Below are positions 6,862-21,082 of a DNA stretch of 64,000 nucleotides, one piece after another. A model generated the notes under the pieces. The model saw only the letters and a program-made list of their open reading frames with translations, had not been told where the DNA came from and did not search any database. Both the position numbers and the translations under genes were made by a program. Within the stretch, counting starts at the first letter, position 1. Each line of letters starts with the position of its first letter. The stretch is from Pseudoxanthomonas spadix (lineage in GTDB: Bacteria; Pseudomonadota; Gammaproteobacteria; Xanthomonadales; Xanthomonadaceae): assembly GCF_003703395.1 (NCBI RefSeq), contig NZ_RDQN01000004.1, positions 1 to 64,000 of the forward strand, read 5' to 3'.

Positions 6862-9800
6862 GCGCCATGCGGATCTGCCGGTTGCACCAGGACGGCGCCG
6901 GCCCACTGGACGGGCTGCAGGCGCGCTGCGCTGCGGCGCGCGAGGCCGGCTGCAACTACGTGTTGATCGCGCCGCCGTTCGCGCGCGACAGCGAGGATCG
7001 CCTGCTGGAGCCGCCCAGCGGCAGCGACGAGCAGGTCCAGCGCCTGCGTCAACAGGTGCAGGCCGCACAGCAGGCGGGGCTGAAGCTGTTGATCGACCTG
7101 CGCCTGGACGAAATCGGCGGCGCCAGCCCGGTGGCGCAGGACAATCCGCACTGGTTCCGCGCGCGCAGTTCAGCGGTGCCCGATCCGCGCATGCCGCGCG
7201 CCACCGGCGAGGTGGCCCAGGCGCGGTTTGCCTACGCGCAGGAAGGCGCGGCGCTGGTGCAATGGTGGGCCGGGCGCCTGCTTGAATGGGCCGCGCTGGG
7301 CGTGGCCGGCTTTCGCATCCTGCAGCCGCAGCAGGTGCCGGCACCGCGCTGGCGCGAGCTGATCGCGCGGGTGCATGCCCAGGCACCGGGCACGGTGTTC
7401 GCGGCCTGGACCCCGGGTGTGGGCCGTGAGGGGCTGCACGGGCTGGCCGGCGCTGGGTTTGATGCTGCGTTCTCCTCGCTGGCATGGTGGGACGGCCAGG
7501 CCAGCTGGTTCTTCGACGAGGATGCGGCGCTGCGTTCGCTGGCCCAGCGCGTGGTGGCGGTGGTCGATGCCGACGAGGGTGCCACCGCGCCGCGGCCCGG
7601 GCACTGGAGGCTGGCAGTGGCACTGGGCGATGCCTGGCTGGTCGGGGAACGACAGCTTGGTGGGGTGCCCGGCGGCCTGCGCCAGGCCGCCCCCGACCAG
7701 GCCGAGGCCGGCCTGCTGCGCATGCGGCCGCTGCTGCGCGAGGCCACCGGGCTGACCGCGCTGGCGATCGAGCCGGTGGCAGGTCCCGCCTCGCTGGTGT
7801 TGATCAACAGCAATGCCGATCACGTGGTGCCGGTTCCGGCCACCGACCTGTTGCGGCTGCTCGGTGATGCCGAGGCGCTGATCGACGAGGACGGGCAGCA
7901 GCTGCTGCCCGGCGCCGCGTTCGAGTCGCTGGACCCGGGCCAGGTGCGGACGTATCGGGCCGTGCCGGCGCGCCACGTGCTCACCGCGCCGCGGATGCGC
8001 GTGCGTGCGGCGAGCGCGGCCGCCTGGCCACGGGTGTGCATCGAGTCGGTGAGCCCGGCGGTGGACAACGGCCGCTTCCCGGTCAAGCGCACGGTGGGCG
8101 AGCGCGTCGGCGTGGAGGCCGACGCGTTCTGCGACGGCCACGACCGCATCGCGATGGCGGTGCTGTGGCGTGCGGCCGATACCCGCGACTGGTCCAGCGC
8201 GCCAATGCGGGCGCTGGGCAATGACCGCTGGCGGGCCGAGTTCCCGCTTGAGCGGATCGGCACCTACCAGTTCCGCATCGAGGCCTGGCGCGACGTGTTC
8301 GCCACCCTGCACGAGGACCTGGAAAAGAAGCGCGCCGCCGACACGGTGGTGCCGGTGGACGTACAGGAGGCGCTCGCCCTGATCGAGCGCGCGCAGGCGC
8401 GCAGCCAGGGCGAGCTGCGCGAACGGCTGCAGGCGCTGCTGGCGCGCATCGACGCGCACACCGACCCGCTGCAGCGACTGGCCGTGGTGCTGGAACCGGA
8501 CACTGCGCAGGTGATGGCGCTGGCCGATGACAAGCCATTTCGGTCCGAGTATCCGGTGACCTTCCGGGTCGAGTCCGAGCGCCGCGCGGCGCATTTTGCC
8601 AGCTGGTACGAGCTGTTCCCGCGCTCGCAGAGCCCTGATCCGCAGCGCCATGGCACCTTCGACGACGTCGTTGGCCGGCTGCCGCACATCCGCGCGATGG
8701 GCTTTGACGTGCTGTACATGCCGCCGATCCACCCGATCGGGCACCGCAACCGCAAGGGCCGCAACAACGCGGTCGCTGCCACCGAGGGCGAGCCGGGCAG
8801 CCCGTATGCAATCGGTGGGCCCGAGGGCGGTCACACCACGGTCCACCCCGAGCTGGGCGGGCTGGAGGCGTTCCGCCGGCTGGTCCGTGCCGCCCGCGAT
8901 CAGGGCCTGGAGGTGGCGCTGGACTTTGCGATCCAGTGCGCGCCCGACCACCCGTGGCTGCGCGAGCATCCGGACTGGTTCACCTGGCGCGCCGATGGTT
9001 CGATCCCCTACGCCGAGAACCCGCCGAAGAAGTACCAGGACATCGTCAACGTCGACTTCTACGCCAGCGGCGCGGTGCCCGACCTGTGGATCGCGCTGCG
9101 CGACGTGGTGCTGTTCTGGGTCGCCGAGGGGGTGAGCCTGTTCCGCGTGGACAATCCGCACACCAAGCCGTTCCCGTTCTGGGAGTGGATGATCGCCGAG
9201 GTGCGTGGACGTCGTCCGGACGTGGTGTTCCTGTCCGAGGCCTTCACCCGGCCGAAGATGATGTATCGCCTGGCCAAGTGCGGCTTTTCCCAGTCCTACA
9301 CCTACTTCACCTGGCGCAACCACAAGGCCGAGCTGCAGGCCTATGTCGAGGAGCTCAACCAGGGTGTGCCGCGCGAGTGCTTCCGCCCGCACTTCTTCGT
9401 CAACACCCCGGACATCAATCCGCCGTTCCTGCAGACCGGCGGGCGCAACGGGCACCTGATCCGCGCCGCGCTGGCCACCACCCTGTCCGGGCTGTGGGGC
9501 ATGTACCAGGGCTTCGAGCTGTGCGAGGCCACCGCGCTGCAGCCGGGCAAGGAGGAATACCTGGATTCGGACAAATACCAGCTGCGCAGCTGGCCCGAAC
9601 GTGCACCGGGCGACATCGTCGACGAGATCACCCGGCTCAACCAGCTGCGCCGCCTGCACCCGGAGCTGCAGTCGCACCTGGGCACGCGCTTTTATCTGGC
9701 GCACAACGACCAGGTGCTGTACTTCGGCAAGCTGCTCGATGCCGGCTATCTGGCGCGCAGCCGCAGCATGGTGCTGGTGGCAATCAACCTGGACCCCCAC

Positions 9801-9982
9801 GCGCCGCAGGAAGCGGACGTGGAGATCCCGCTGTGGGAGCTGGGCCTGCCCGACCACGCGACGGTGGCGGCAGAGGATTTGTGGGACGGGCACAGCTTCC
9901 ACTGGCACGGAAAATTCCAGCGCATCCGGCTCGAGGCTGCGCGGCCCTTCGCGATATGGCGCATCCGCGCCGGAGACCAGGC

Positions 9983-9986
<4 letters not shown>
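6858..9986 (+). CDS. glgE: Alpha-1,4-glucan:maltose-1-phosphate maltosyltransferase with N-terminal GH13-like extension
   Basis: GlgE transfers maltosyl units from alpha-maltose-1-phosphate to the non-reducing end of alpha-glucans (GH13_3). Residues about 380-1042 form the canonical enzyme: N-terminal beta-domain, [19 protein letters not shown], and catalytic nucleophile D765 ([14 protein letters not shown]), acid/base E794 (FLSEAFTRP) and D852 (NTPDINP), spaced as in Streptomyces GlgE. The 370-residue N-terminal extension looks like a second, degenerate amylase barrel: [17 protein letters not shown] resembles its first strands, but the position of the catalytic Asp after GFR is Leu155. The start is GTG 6858 or ATG 6867. 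It overlaps treS by ATGA and is first in the glgE-treS/mak-glgB operon. Confidence 0.95.
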
Positions 9987-13329
<3,343 letters not shown>

Positions 13330-13333
<4 letters not shown>

Positions 13334-15528
13334 TGAACGAAGCGGTGAATGCGGTGACCAATCGATGGGATCCCGGCGCGGTACGTGCCCTGGTGGAGGC
13401 GCGCCACGGCGATCCGTTCGCCCTGCTCGGTCCGCACCCGATGGAAGGCGGGCGCCTGCTGCGCAGCTATCAGCCAGGCGCCAGCGCGGTGAGCGCGGTG
13501 CTCGAGGACGGGCGCGAGATCGCGCTGGAGCCAGGCCCGGAACCGGGCCTGTTCGCCGCGATGCTGCCGGCCACCGGTGGCTACCGGCTGCGCATCCACT
13601 GGCCCGGCGGGGTGCAGGAAACCGCGGACCCGTACGCTTTCGGGCCGCTGCTGAGCGACTTCGACCTGCACCTGATCGCCGAGGGCCATCACCTGCAGCT
13701 GGCCGATGCGCTGGGCGCAAATCCCATGGAAATCGACGGGGTGGGTGGCACCCGCTTCGCGGTATGGGCGCCCAACGCCGCGCGCGTGGCGGTGATCGGC
13801 GACTTCAACAGCTGGGATGCGCGCCGCCACCCGATGCGGCTGCGCCACCAGGCCGGGGTGTGGGAGATCTTCATCCCCGACGTTGCGCCGGGTGCGCGCT
13901 ACAAGTACGCGCTGCGCGGGCCACATGGCCAGGAGTTGCCGGCCAAGGCCGATCCGGTGGCGCGCCAGGCCGAGCTGGCGCCTGGCACCGCCTCCATCGT
14001 CGCCGACCCGACGCCGTACAGGTGGAACGACGATGGCTGGATGACCATGCGCGCGCGGCGCCAGGCCACCGACGCGCCGATGAGCATCTACGAGGTCCAC
14101 GCCGGCTCCTGGCTGCGCGAGGACGGCGTGCACCTGGACTGGGATGGGCTGGCCGAGCGGCTGATCCCGTACGTGGTCGACATGGGCTTTACCCACGTGG
14201 AGCTGCTGCCGATCGCCGAGCACCCGTTTGGCGGCTCCTGGGGCTACCAGCCACTGGGGCTGTTCGCGCCGACCGCACGCTTCGGTGCGCCGGAGGGTTT
14301 TGCCCGCTTCGTCGACCGCTGCCACCGCGAAGGCATCGGCGTCATCGTCGACTGGGTGCCGGCGCATTTCCCCACCGACGCACACGGGCTGGCGCACTTC
14401 GACGGCACCGCCCTGTACGAGCATGCCGACCCGCGCGAGGGCTTCCATCGCGACTGGAACACGCTGGTCTACAACCACGGCCGGCGCGAAGTGTCCGGCT
14501 TCCTGATCGCCAGCGCACTGGAACTGCTGCAGCGCTATCACGTCGATGGGCTGCGCGTGGATGCGGTGGCCTCGATGCTGTACCGCGACTACAGCCGCAA
14601 TGCCGGCGAATGGGTGCCCAACATTCATGGCGGCCGGGAGAACTACGAGAGCATCGCCTTCCTGCGCCGGCTCAACCAGGTGGTGCGTGAGCACTCCGTT
14701 GGTGCGGTCACCCTCGCCGAGGAATCCACCGCCTGGCCGGGCGTCACCGCCGATGTGGCCCATGGCGGGCTGGGCTTCCACTACAAGTGGAACATGGGCT
14801 GGATGCACGACACCCTGCACTACATCGCGCTGGACCCGATCTATCGCCGCTACCACCACGGCGAACTGACCTTCAGCATGATCTATGCGTATTCGGAGCG
14901 CTTCGTGCTGCCGATCTCGCACGACGAGGTGGTGCACGGCAAGGGTTCGCTGCTCGGGCGCATGCCCGGCGATGAGTGGCAGCGCTTCGCCAACCTGCGC
15001 GCCTACCTGGGTTTCATGTTCACCCATCCGGGACGCAAGCTGCTGTTCATGGGCTGCGAGATCGGCCAGCCCAGCGAGTGGAACCATGACATCGGCATCC
15101 CCTGGCACCTGCTCGATGCGCCCGCGCACCGGGGCGTGCAGCGCCTGGTGCGCGACCTCAATCGGCTGTACACCGAATACCCGGCACTGCACGCGCACGA
15201 CGACGATCCCTCCGGCTTTTCCTGGGTGATCGGCGATGCCGCCGCGCAGAGCGTGGTGGCGTACCTGCGCAAGGGCGGCGGCGATGATGCGCCGCTGCTG
15301 GTGCTGATCAATTTCACCCCGGTGGTGTACCGCGACTATCGCGTCGGCGTGCCGCGGGCCGGACTGTGGCGCGAACTGTTCAACAGCGATGCAGCGTGCT
15401 ACGGCGGCTCCAACGTCGGCAATGGCGGCGCGGTGATGGCCGAGCCGCAGGCGCTGCATGGCCAATCGACGTCATTGCCGCTGGTGCTGCCACCGCTGGG
15501 GGTGCTGGTGCTGGCGCCCCAGGACTGA
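13330..15528 (+). CDS. glgB: 1,4-alpha-glucan branching enzyme
   Basis: A 732-aa GH13_9 branching enzyme that forms alpha-1,6 branches in glycogen. Seen in order: an N1 module, a CBM48 module (about 135-230; [20 protein letters not shown]), the catalytic barrel with D411 ([11 protein letters not shown]), E464 ([10 protein letters not shown]) and D532 ([13 protein letters not shown]), and an all-beta C-terminal domain ending VLVLAPQD. The triad matches E. coli D405/E458/D526 with a constant +6 offset. ATG 13330 overlaps the treS stop; the adjacent ATG 13333 is the alternative start. It is last in the operon and meets pepQ convergently. No glgA or glgC is nearby. Confidence 0.97.
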
Positions 15529-15589
15529 CCCGGGGCCGCTGCCATGCGCGCAGCGGTGGACCTTCAGCCCGGGCGCGAGCAGCAGCCGC

Positions 15590-16918
15590 TCACGCCGCCG
15601 CGAACGCCGGACGGGTCAGGTTGTCGGCGCCGTCGTTGGTGCACAGCACGTTGTCCTCGATGCGGATGCCGCCGAAGGGCCTGAACTGCGCCACCCGGTC
15701 CCAGTCGATGGCGGCGCCGTGACCGTTTGCCCTGGCCTGGTCCAGCAGCATGTCGATGAAGTACAGGCCCGGCTCGATGGTCACCACCATCCCCGGTTCC
15801 AGCACGCGGGTCATGCGCAGGTAGGGATGTCCGGCCGGGCGCGGGATCCGGCCGCCGCGGTCCGATTCGGCCAAGCCGGCCACATCGTGCACCTGCAGGC
15901 CCAGCAGATGGCCCAGGCCGTGCGGGAAGAACGCGGCCGACACGCCGCTTTCCAGGGCCGCTTCGGGCGAGACGGTGATCAGGCCGAAGTCCCTGAGGAT
16001 GCCCATCAGCGCCAGGTGTGCATCCAGGTGCAGCTGCCTGTAGTCCACGCCGGGGGCCACGGCCTGCGCCATCGCGATCTGGGCCGCATCGACCGCCTCG
16101 ATCATCGCTTGGAACTCGCTGCCGACCTCGGCCGCATGGGTGCGGGTGATGTCGCTGGCATAGCCGGCCGCGCTGGCACCGGCGTCGATCAACAGGCTGC
16201 GCCGCTGCGTCGGCGCGCTGCGCTCCAGCTCGGTGTAGTGCAGCACCGCGGCGTGTTGGTTGAGGCCGACGATGTTGGCGTAGGGCAGCTGGCTGGCATC
16301 CTGGCCGACCGCAGCGCAGTACGCCAGGTGGATGTCGAATTCGCTGGCACCGCCTTGGAAGGCGGCCTCGGCCGCGCGATGGCCGCGCACCGCCAGCGCC
16401 TGTGCCTGGCGCATCAGGGCGATTTCGTAGGGGGTCTTGTACGAGCGCTGCCAGGCCAGGTAATCGATCACCGCTTCTGGATTGTTGGGGGCATATTCGC
16501 CCAGCGCGCTGTGTGCCTCGCCCAGGATTGCGCACAGGCGGGCCGGCTTGGGCAGCAGGGCCAGGGCCTGATCGGGCGTGCGGATGATGTGGATGTCGAA
16601 GTGCTCGACCCACCAGCCGCCGGGCGCGTCCGGCACTGCGTGCCAGTAGTCGCGCGGCTGCAGGAAGATCAGCTGCGGGCGCTTCCCCGGCGTGTACACG
16701 ATCCAGCTGTCCGGCACCCGGGTCAGCGGCAGCCAGGCCTTGAACTGCGGGCTGACCTGGAACGGATAGGCCTGATCGTCGAAGGCCTGGTAGTGCAGGC
16801 GGCCGCTGGGGATGACCAGGTGATCCAGGCCGCCACGGGCCAGGGCCTGGTCCGCGTGCGCCTTCAACCCGGCCAGGTGGGCGGCATACAACGCGGCGGG
16901 ATCGGGCAGGGAGGTCAT
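15590..16918 (-). CDS. pepQ: Xaa-Pro dipeptidase
   Basis: A 442-aa M24B prolidase that hydrolyses Xaa-Pro dipeptides and resembles bacterial PepQ/OPAA. The N-terminal domain (1-160) carries VIPSGRLHYQAFDDQAYPF. The metal ligands appear in LLIDAGASAAGYASDITRTH (two Asp), FFPHGLGHLLGLQVHDV (His), TIEPGLYFI (Glu) and GGIRIEDNVL (Glu). ATG 16918 is chosen because the family starts just before YAAHLAGL. It is the second M24B peptidase in the window and is clearly distinct from pepP by its PFGG loop and shorter N-terminal domain. Confidence 0.95.
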   Translation of the reverse strand: MTSLPDPAALYAAHLAGLKAHADQALARGGLDHLVIPSGRLHYQAFDDQAYPFQVSPQFKAWLPLTRVPDSWIVYTPGKRPQLIFLQPRDYWHAVPDAPGGWWVEHFDIHIIRTPDQALALLPKPARLCAILGEAHSALGEYAPNNPEAVIDYLAWQRSYKTPYEIALMRQAQALAVRGHRAAEAAFQGGASEFDIHLAYCAAVGQDASQLPYANIVGLNQHAAVLHYTELERSAPTQRRSLLIDAGASAAGYASDITRTHAAEVGSEFQAMIEAVDAAQIAMAQAVAPGVDYRQLHLDAHLALMGILRDFGLITVSPEAALESGVSAAFFPHGLGHLLGLQVHDVAGLAESDRGGRIPRPAGHPYLRMTRVLEPGMVVTIEPGLYFIDMLLDQARANGHGAAIDWDRVAQFRPFGGIRIEDNVLCTNDGADNLTRPAFAAA

Positions 16919-17086
16919 GGCGAAGGCTCGTGGTGCGGATGAGCCTGCAATCTTGCCGCAATCGCCATGCTGGCGTTGGTCTGGTGCCGGCCTGCGCGCG
17001 CCGTGCAGGCCCCTCGGTGCCACGAACGAGGCGATGAGGGCTTCGGGCGCTGCGCTTCGTCGAAGGATCGCTTGTGCAGCGCTGGA

Positions 17087-17425
17087 TCAGCGCCCCAACC
17101 AGTCCCGCAACGCGGCCAGGTGTGCCGGCGAAATGGTGAGGAAGCGCAGCCCGGCCAGTGATTGCCCGGGGGTGTGCGCCGCGCCGGTCCACAGCAGGTG
17201 CGTGCCGACGTCGATGCTGGCCTCGCGCGTGCTGCTGCTGCCGGGCAGGGTGAACTGCAACTGGTACAGCGCGTCCTCGCGCAGGTGCTCGCTGGCCACC
17301 AGCAGCATGCCGGTCTCGGAGACGTTGCCGATCCGGCCGATCACCTGCGCGGTCATCACGTCGCTGACGACGATGACCCCGGTCGGATTGCGCCGCTGGG
17401 CGCGGCGGGCGTCGGTGATGCTCAT
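17087..17425 (-). CDS. PilZ domain-containing protein
   Basis: A 112-aa single-domain PilZ-like protein. PilZ hallmarks are the N-terminal RRAQRRNPTGVIVV (R...R-type c-di-GMP contact region) and IGNVSETGMLLVASEHL, corresponding to the (D/N)xSxxG motif. Both motif elements are present, so c-di-GMP binding is plausible but unproven. ATG at 17423-17425 overlaps the DUF1631 stop (ATGA), so the two are made together. The pairing suggests a joint c-di-GMP-linked function. Confidence 0.8.
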   Translation of the reverse strand: MSITDARRAQRRNPTGVIVVSDVMTAQVIGRIGNVSETGMLLVASEHLREDALYQLQFTLPGSSSTREASIDVGTHLLWTGAAHTPGQSLAGLRFLTISPAHLAALRDWLGR

Positions 17426-19797
17426 GCCATCCCCGCCATCTCGCGCAGCCGACCCACCGTGGCCTGCCAGGCGCGGTCGATCAGGCGCCCGCGGTCCTCG
17501 GTGAGCACCCGTGCCTGGTCGCGCGCCATCAGCCGGGCCACGCTGTCCAGGGTGTGCTCGCCGACCTTCTGGCCACGCTGGTTGACGAACAGGGCATGGT
17601 CGCTGGTCGGGTTGAACCAGGACAGGCGCAGCCGGCGCACGTCGCCCTGCTGGTTGTGGACGAACTCGAACCAGGTGCCGAATGGCTGCTTGCGCAGGGT
17701 GTCGTAGCTGGCCTGTTCGGCAAGGGTGCGTGGCGGCAGCACCACCTTGACCGAGGCTTCGGCCGCGGCGGTCCTGGCGCGGGCCTGCAGGCGCGCGGCC
17801 AGGTCGGCGGCGCCGGGCGGTTCGACATCGGCACCGGACAGGCGCTGGGCGATCACCGCCGCCTCGTCGCTGTGGTAGCCCAGCTGCACCAGCGCCCGTT
17901 CGATCCGTGGCGAGAGCGCCGGTTCGGGCGTGGCGTCGGCGCCGCCGATGGCCTGCGCGATCCGGCCGGTGATGCTGGCCACTTCCTGCCATTGGGCCGA
18001 GTCCTGGCCATTGCGCAGGTGGGTCAGGGTGAGTACATCGGCCCAGGCCTGGGTCAGCAGGGCCCGCACGAACGGCGCCGGCTGGCGTCCGTCCAGGGTG
18101 CTGGCGATCAGATCCGTGGCGCTGCGCTTGGCCAGCTCCAGCCGGTCGCGGCCACGGGCGGCCTCCACGTGTCGGCGTTCGGCGACCTCGGCCTTGCGCG
18201 CGGCCACCTGGAAGTGGTCCTGGACCTCGCGCTGGGCCTGCTCGAACACGGCCTCCTCGCCGGTATATTCGGCCAGCACCTTGGCCACCGCCGCGCGCAG
18301 CTTGTGCAGCAGGACCGGATCGATCTCGTCCTCGCCCAGCCAGCTGGCCCCGGATTCGGCCACCGCGTTGAGCAGTTCGCGCGCCGGATGCTGTGGACGC
18401 AGGAAGAATTCGCGGTCCTTCAACGCGGCCTGGACCACCGGCACCTGCAGCTGGCCGAGCAGGTCCGAGGCCGGCCCCTTGCGCACTTCGCGGCCGATCT
18501 CGTGGTAGAGCAGGTCCAGCAGTTCGAAGGTGTCTTGGTCCTCGCGGGTCAGGGCCGCATCGGGGCCGTGAGCGCGGCGCAGGCCGGCCAGGGTGCGCTC
18601 GCGCACCTCCGCCAGCGAGGTCGGTGCCTGCGGCACCTGGCCCTGGGCGACCTGCAGCTGCAGCACCTGCAAGGTGTCGAGCAGCTTGCCGGTGGGCAGC
18701 GGCGTGGCGTGCGCGCCGACGGCCCCGGGGCGGCCCCCCGGCCCGGCTGCGCCCGGTGCCGGCGAAGCCGAGCCCGGTCCGGCTGCCGGATGCGCGCCGC
18801 CGACAGGCGCCGATGCGGCAAATGCAGCGGCAGGCCCGGTCCTGGCCGGATCGGCCGGCCACCCGGGAATGCTGCCATCGGCCTGCCCCTGCAAGTTCCC
18901 CCGGGCCCGCGCGTGCCCGGCCGAGAGCAGGCGCTGCAGCGAGGCGAAGGTGGCTGGGGCCTGCTGCGGACGCGCCCAGCTGGGCGCGCTGTCCTGTTGT
19001 CCCGGCGGCGGCCGGGTGGGGGGCGCCTGCGATGCGGCCACTTCCGGCGACTGGGTGTCGCGGGTCACCGGCACGCGGCCGGACGAGGTGCGGGCACGCT
19101 GCGGCGCGAACACCAGGCCGGGCAGCACGCCCTGCTGGCCGAGCAGATCGTTCAGCTCCTCCAGCATCCGGCCGTAGCTGGCCATGCCGCGCTGTTCGAA
19201 GTTGCGATACAGCTGCAGCTGGGTCGGCAGGTCCAGGTCCAGTTCGGCCGAGGCCGCCCGCAGGGCACGGCATAGCGACTGCGGCGACAGCGGCTGCAGG
19301 GTTTCCTCCAGCGCCGGGCTCCCGGCCAGCACGCCCAGGCGCTGCGAGAACAGGTGCAGCGCCTGGTGGTGGCGGTTTTCGTGGCGGCGGGCGATGTCCT
19401 GCAGGACGATGTCCTGGTCGATGTCCTCGTCGGCTACCAGGGTCAGCATCGAGGGAATCGTGGCCGGCTCCTGCGGCGCCTGGCGCGGGCTGCGCAGGTT
19501 GGCCAGCTCGCTTTCCAGCACCGCCGCCATGCGCGGCAGCAGGCGCGCGCGGTGCTTACGCAGCTGCTGCAGGTTGGCCATGTGGGTGCCCTGCAGCTCG
19601 TTGCTGCGGGCGCGTTCGGCCTGCGCGAACAATTCCTGCTCCAAGGCATCGGCCGTCGCTTCCAGACGCGTGGCCAGATGCGGCTGCAGCCGGGCCAGCA
19701 GGCTCTCCAGGATGTGGCGCACGCGCGCCGGCAGCGACGCCGCGGCCAGCGTATCGGTGGTGGTGTCGATGGGTGAAGCAGCCCCTGAAGCAGCCAT
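17422..19797 (-). CDS. DUF1631 family protein
   Basis: A 791-aa soluble, helix-rich protein of the DUF1631 family, which is common in gammaproteobacteria. Recognisable family stretches are VRHILESLLARLQPHL near the N-terminus, LVADEDIDQDIVLQDIARRHE, LYRNFEQRGMASYGRMLEELN and the C-terminal GTWFEFVHNQQGDVRRLRLSWFNPTSDHALFVNQRG, a domain that resembles a PilZ-type barrel. A low-complexity Pro/Ala/Gly linker occupies about 270-390. ATG 19797 is chosen as the first Met before the conserved N-terminal region. It is coupled to the PilZ gene downstream. The function is unknown; c-di-GMP signalling is suggested by context. Confidence 0.85.
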   Translation of the reverse strand: MAASGAASPIDTTTDTLAAASLPARVRHILESLLARLQPHLATRLEATADALEQELFAQAERARSNELQGTHMANLQQLRKHRARLLPRMAAVLESELANLRSPRQAPQEPATIPSMLTLVADEDIDQDIVLQDIARRHENRHHQALHLFSQRLGVLAGSPALEETLQPLSPQSLCRALRAASAELDLDLPTQLQLYRNFEQRGMASYGRMLEELNDLLGQQGVLPGLVFAPQRARTSSGRVPVTRDTQSPEVAASQAPPTRPPPGQQDSAPSWARPQQAPATFASLQRLLSAGHARARGNLQGQADGSIPGWPADPARTGPAAAFAASAPVGGAHPAAGPGSASPAPGAAGPGGRPGAVGAHATPLPTGKLLDTLQVLQLQVAQGQVPQAPTSLAEVRERTLAGLRRAHGPDAALTREDQDTFELLDLLYHEIGREVRKGPASDLLGQLQVPVVQAALKDREFFLRPQHPARELLNAVAESGASWLGEDEIDPVLLHKLRAAVAKVLAEYTGEEAVFEQAQREVQDHFQVAARKAEVAERRHVEAARGRDRLELAKRSATDLIASTLDGRQPAPFVRALLTQAWADVLTLTHLRNGQDSAQWQEVASITGRIAQAIGGADATPEPALSPRIERALVQLGYHSDEAAVIAQRLSGADVEPPGAADLAARLQARARTAAAEASVKVVLPPRTLAEQASYDTLRKQPFGTWFEFVHNQQGDVRRLRLSWFNPTSDHALFVNQRGQKVGEHTLDSVARLMARDQARVLTEDRGRLIDRAWQATVGRLREMAGMA

Positions 19798-19886
19798 TGG
19801 ATTCCGTTTCGGCCTTGACGCTCTGCCACCGATTTCTAACACACTTGTCAATCGCACCGAGGTGCAGCGCCGGCGTGGTGGCGCGC

Positions 19887-21050
19887 TCACGCGTCCAGGA
19901 ACAGCTCCATCACGTCGTTGGCAAAACGTAATCCCAGCGCGGTGGGGGTCACCCTGTGGTCGGTGACTTGCAGCCAGCCGCGTTCGGCGGCCTGCTCCAG
20001 CGTCGGGGCGATGTGCGCGGCTGGCACGCCGGTGCGCACCTGGAAATCGCGCAGGGCAAAGCCTTCGCGCAGGCGCAGCAGGTTGAGCATGTACTCGAAC
20101 GGGCGCCGCTGCGGGTCGATCAGCTCGTCACCGCCGATGCTGGCCGCGGTGCCGGCGCTGGCCAGGTAGCGGGTCGGGTGCTTGACCTTCCAGCGGCGCA
20201 GGATGGTCTGCTCGCCGCCGGAGGTGATCTTGCCGTGGGCGCCGGCGCCCAGGCCCAGGTAGTCGCCGTAGCGCCAGTAACCCAGGTTGTGCGCGCACTG
20301 GCGGCCCGGCCTGGCGTAGGCGCTGACTTCGTAGTGGCCATAGCCAGCCTGGGCCAGGCGCGCCTGGCATGCTTCCTGGATGTCCCAGGCGGCGTCTTGG
20401 TCCGGCAGGCCCTGCGGTGGGCGGGCGAAGAACACCGTGTTGGGTTCCAGGGTGAGCTGGTAGTGCGAGATGTGCGCCGGTTGCAGGGCCAGGGCGCGCT
20501 CCAGATCGGCCAGGGCCATGTCCAGGTCCTGGCCGGGCAGGGCGTACATCAGGTCCAGGTTGAGGTTGTCCAAACCGGCGTCCTGGGCCAGCTTGACCGC
20601 GGCCTGCGCCTGGGCGCTGTCGTGGATCCGGCCCAGCCGCTTGAGGCAACCATCATCGAAACTCTGGATGCCGAAGCTCAGCCGGTTCACGCCGGCCGCG
20701 CGATAGCCATCGAAGCGCCCGTGCTCGGCGGTGCCAGGATTGGTCTCCAGGGTGATCTCGCAGCCGGGCGCGAAGCGCAGCCGCGCGCTGGCCGCCTGCA
20801 GGAAGCGGTCGATCTGTTCGGCCGGGAACAGGCTGGGCGTGCCGCCACCGAAGAACACGCTGTGCACGCTGCGGCCCCAGACCAGCGGCAGGTCCTGGTC
20901 CAGGTCGCGGATCAGCGCATCCACATACTCATCGAAAGGCAGCGGACCCTTGGCTTCATGCGAGTTGAAGTCGCAGTACGGGCACTTGCGCACGCACCAG
21001 GGCAGGTGCACGTACAGCGATAAAGGAGGCGGGATGAGGGCGACGGACAT
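19887..21050 (-). CDS. hemW: Radical SAM heme chaperone HemW
   Basis: A 387-aa HemW (formerly called coproporphyrinogen oxidase-like) protein. The radical SAM cluster motif is C19-x3-C23-x2-C26 (CVRKCPYC), followed by SVFFGGGTPSLF and ETNPGT. The absence of an extra Cys directly after the cluster (CDFNSH rather than CxC) and the GHYEVSAYARPG region fit HemW rather than HemN. HemW inserts heme into proteins such as respiratory enzymes. It lies downstream of rdgB, the classical rph-rdgB-hemW order. Confidence 0.94.
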   Translation of the reverse strand: MSVALIPPPLSLYVHLPWCVRKCPYCDFNSHEAKGPLPFDEYVDALIRDLDQDLPLVWGRSVHSVFFGGGTPSLFPAEQIDRFLQAASARLRFAPGCEITLETNPGTAEHGRFDGYRAAGVNRLSFGIQSFDDGCLKRLGRIHDSAQAQAAVKLAQDAGLDNLNLDLMYALPGQDLDMALADLERALALQPAHISHYQLTLEPNTVFFARPPQGLPDQDAAWDIQEACQARLAQAGYGHYEVSAYARPGRQCAHNLGYWRYGDYLGLGAGAHGKITSGGEQTILRRWKVKHPTRYLASAGTAASIGGDELIDPQRRPFEYMLNLLRLREGFALRDFQVRTGVPAAHIAPTLEQAAERGWLQVTDHRVTPTALGLRFANDVMELFLDA

Positions 21051-21082
21051 GAGGGGCTGTGGCGGCGTGACCGCCTGGCGGT

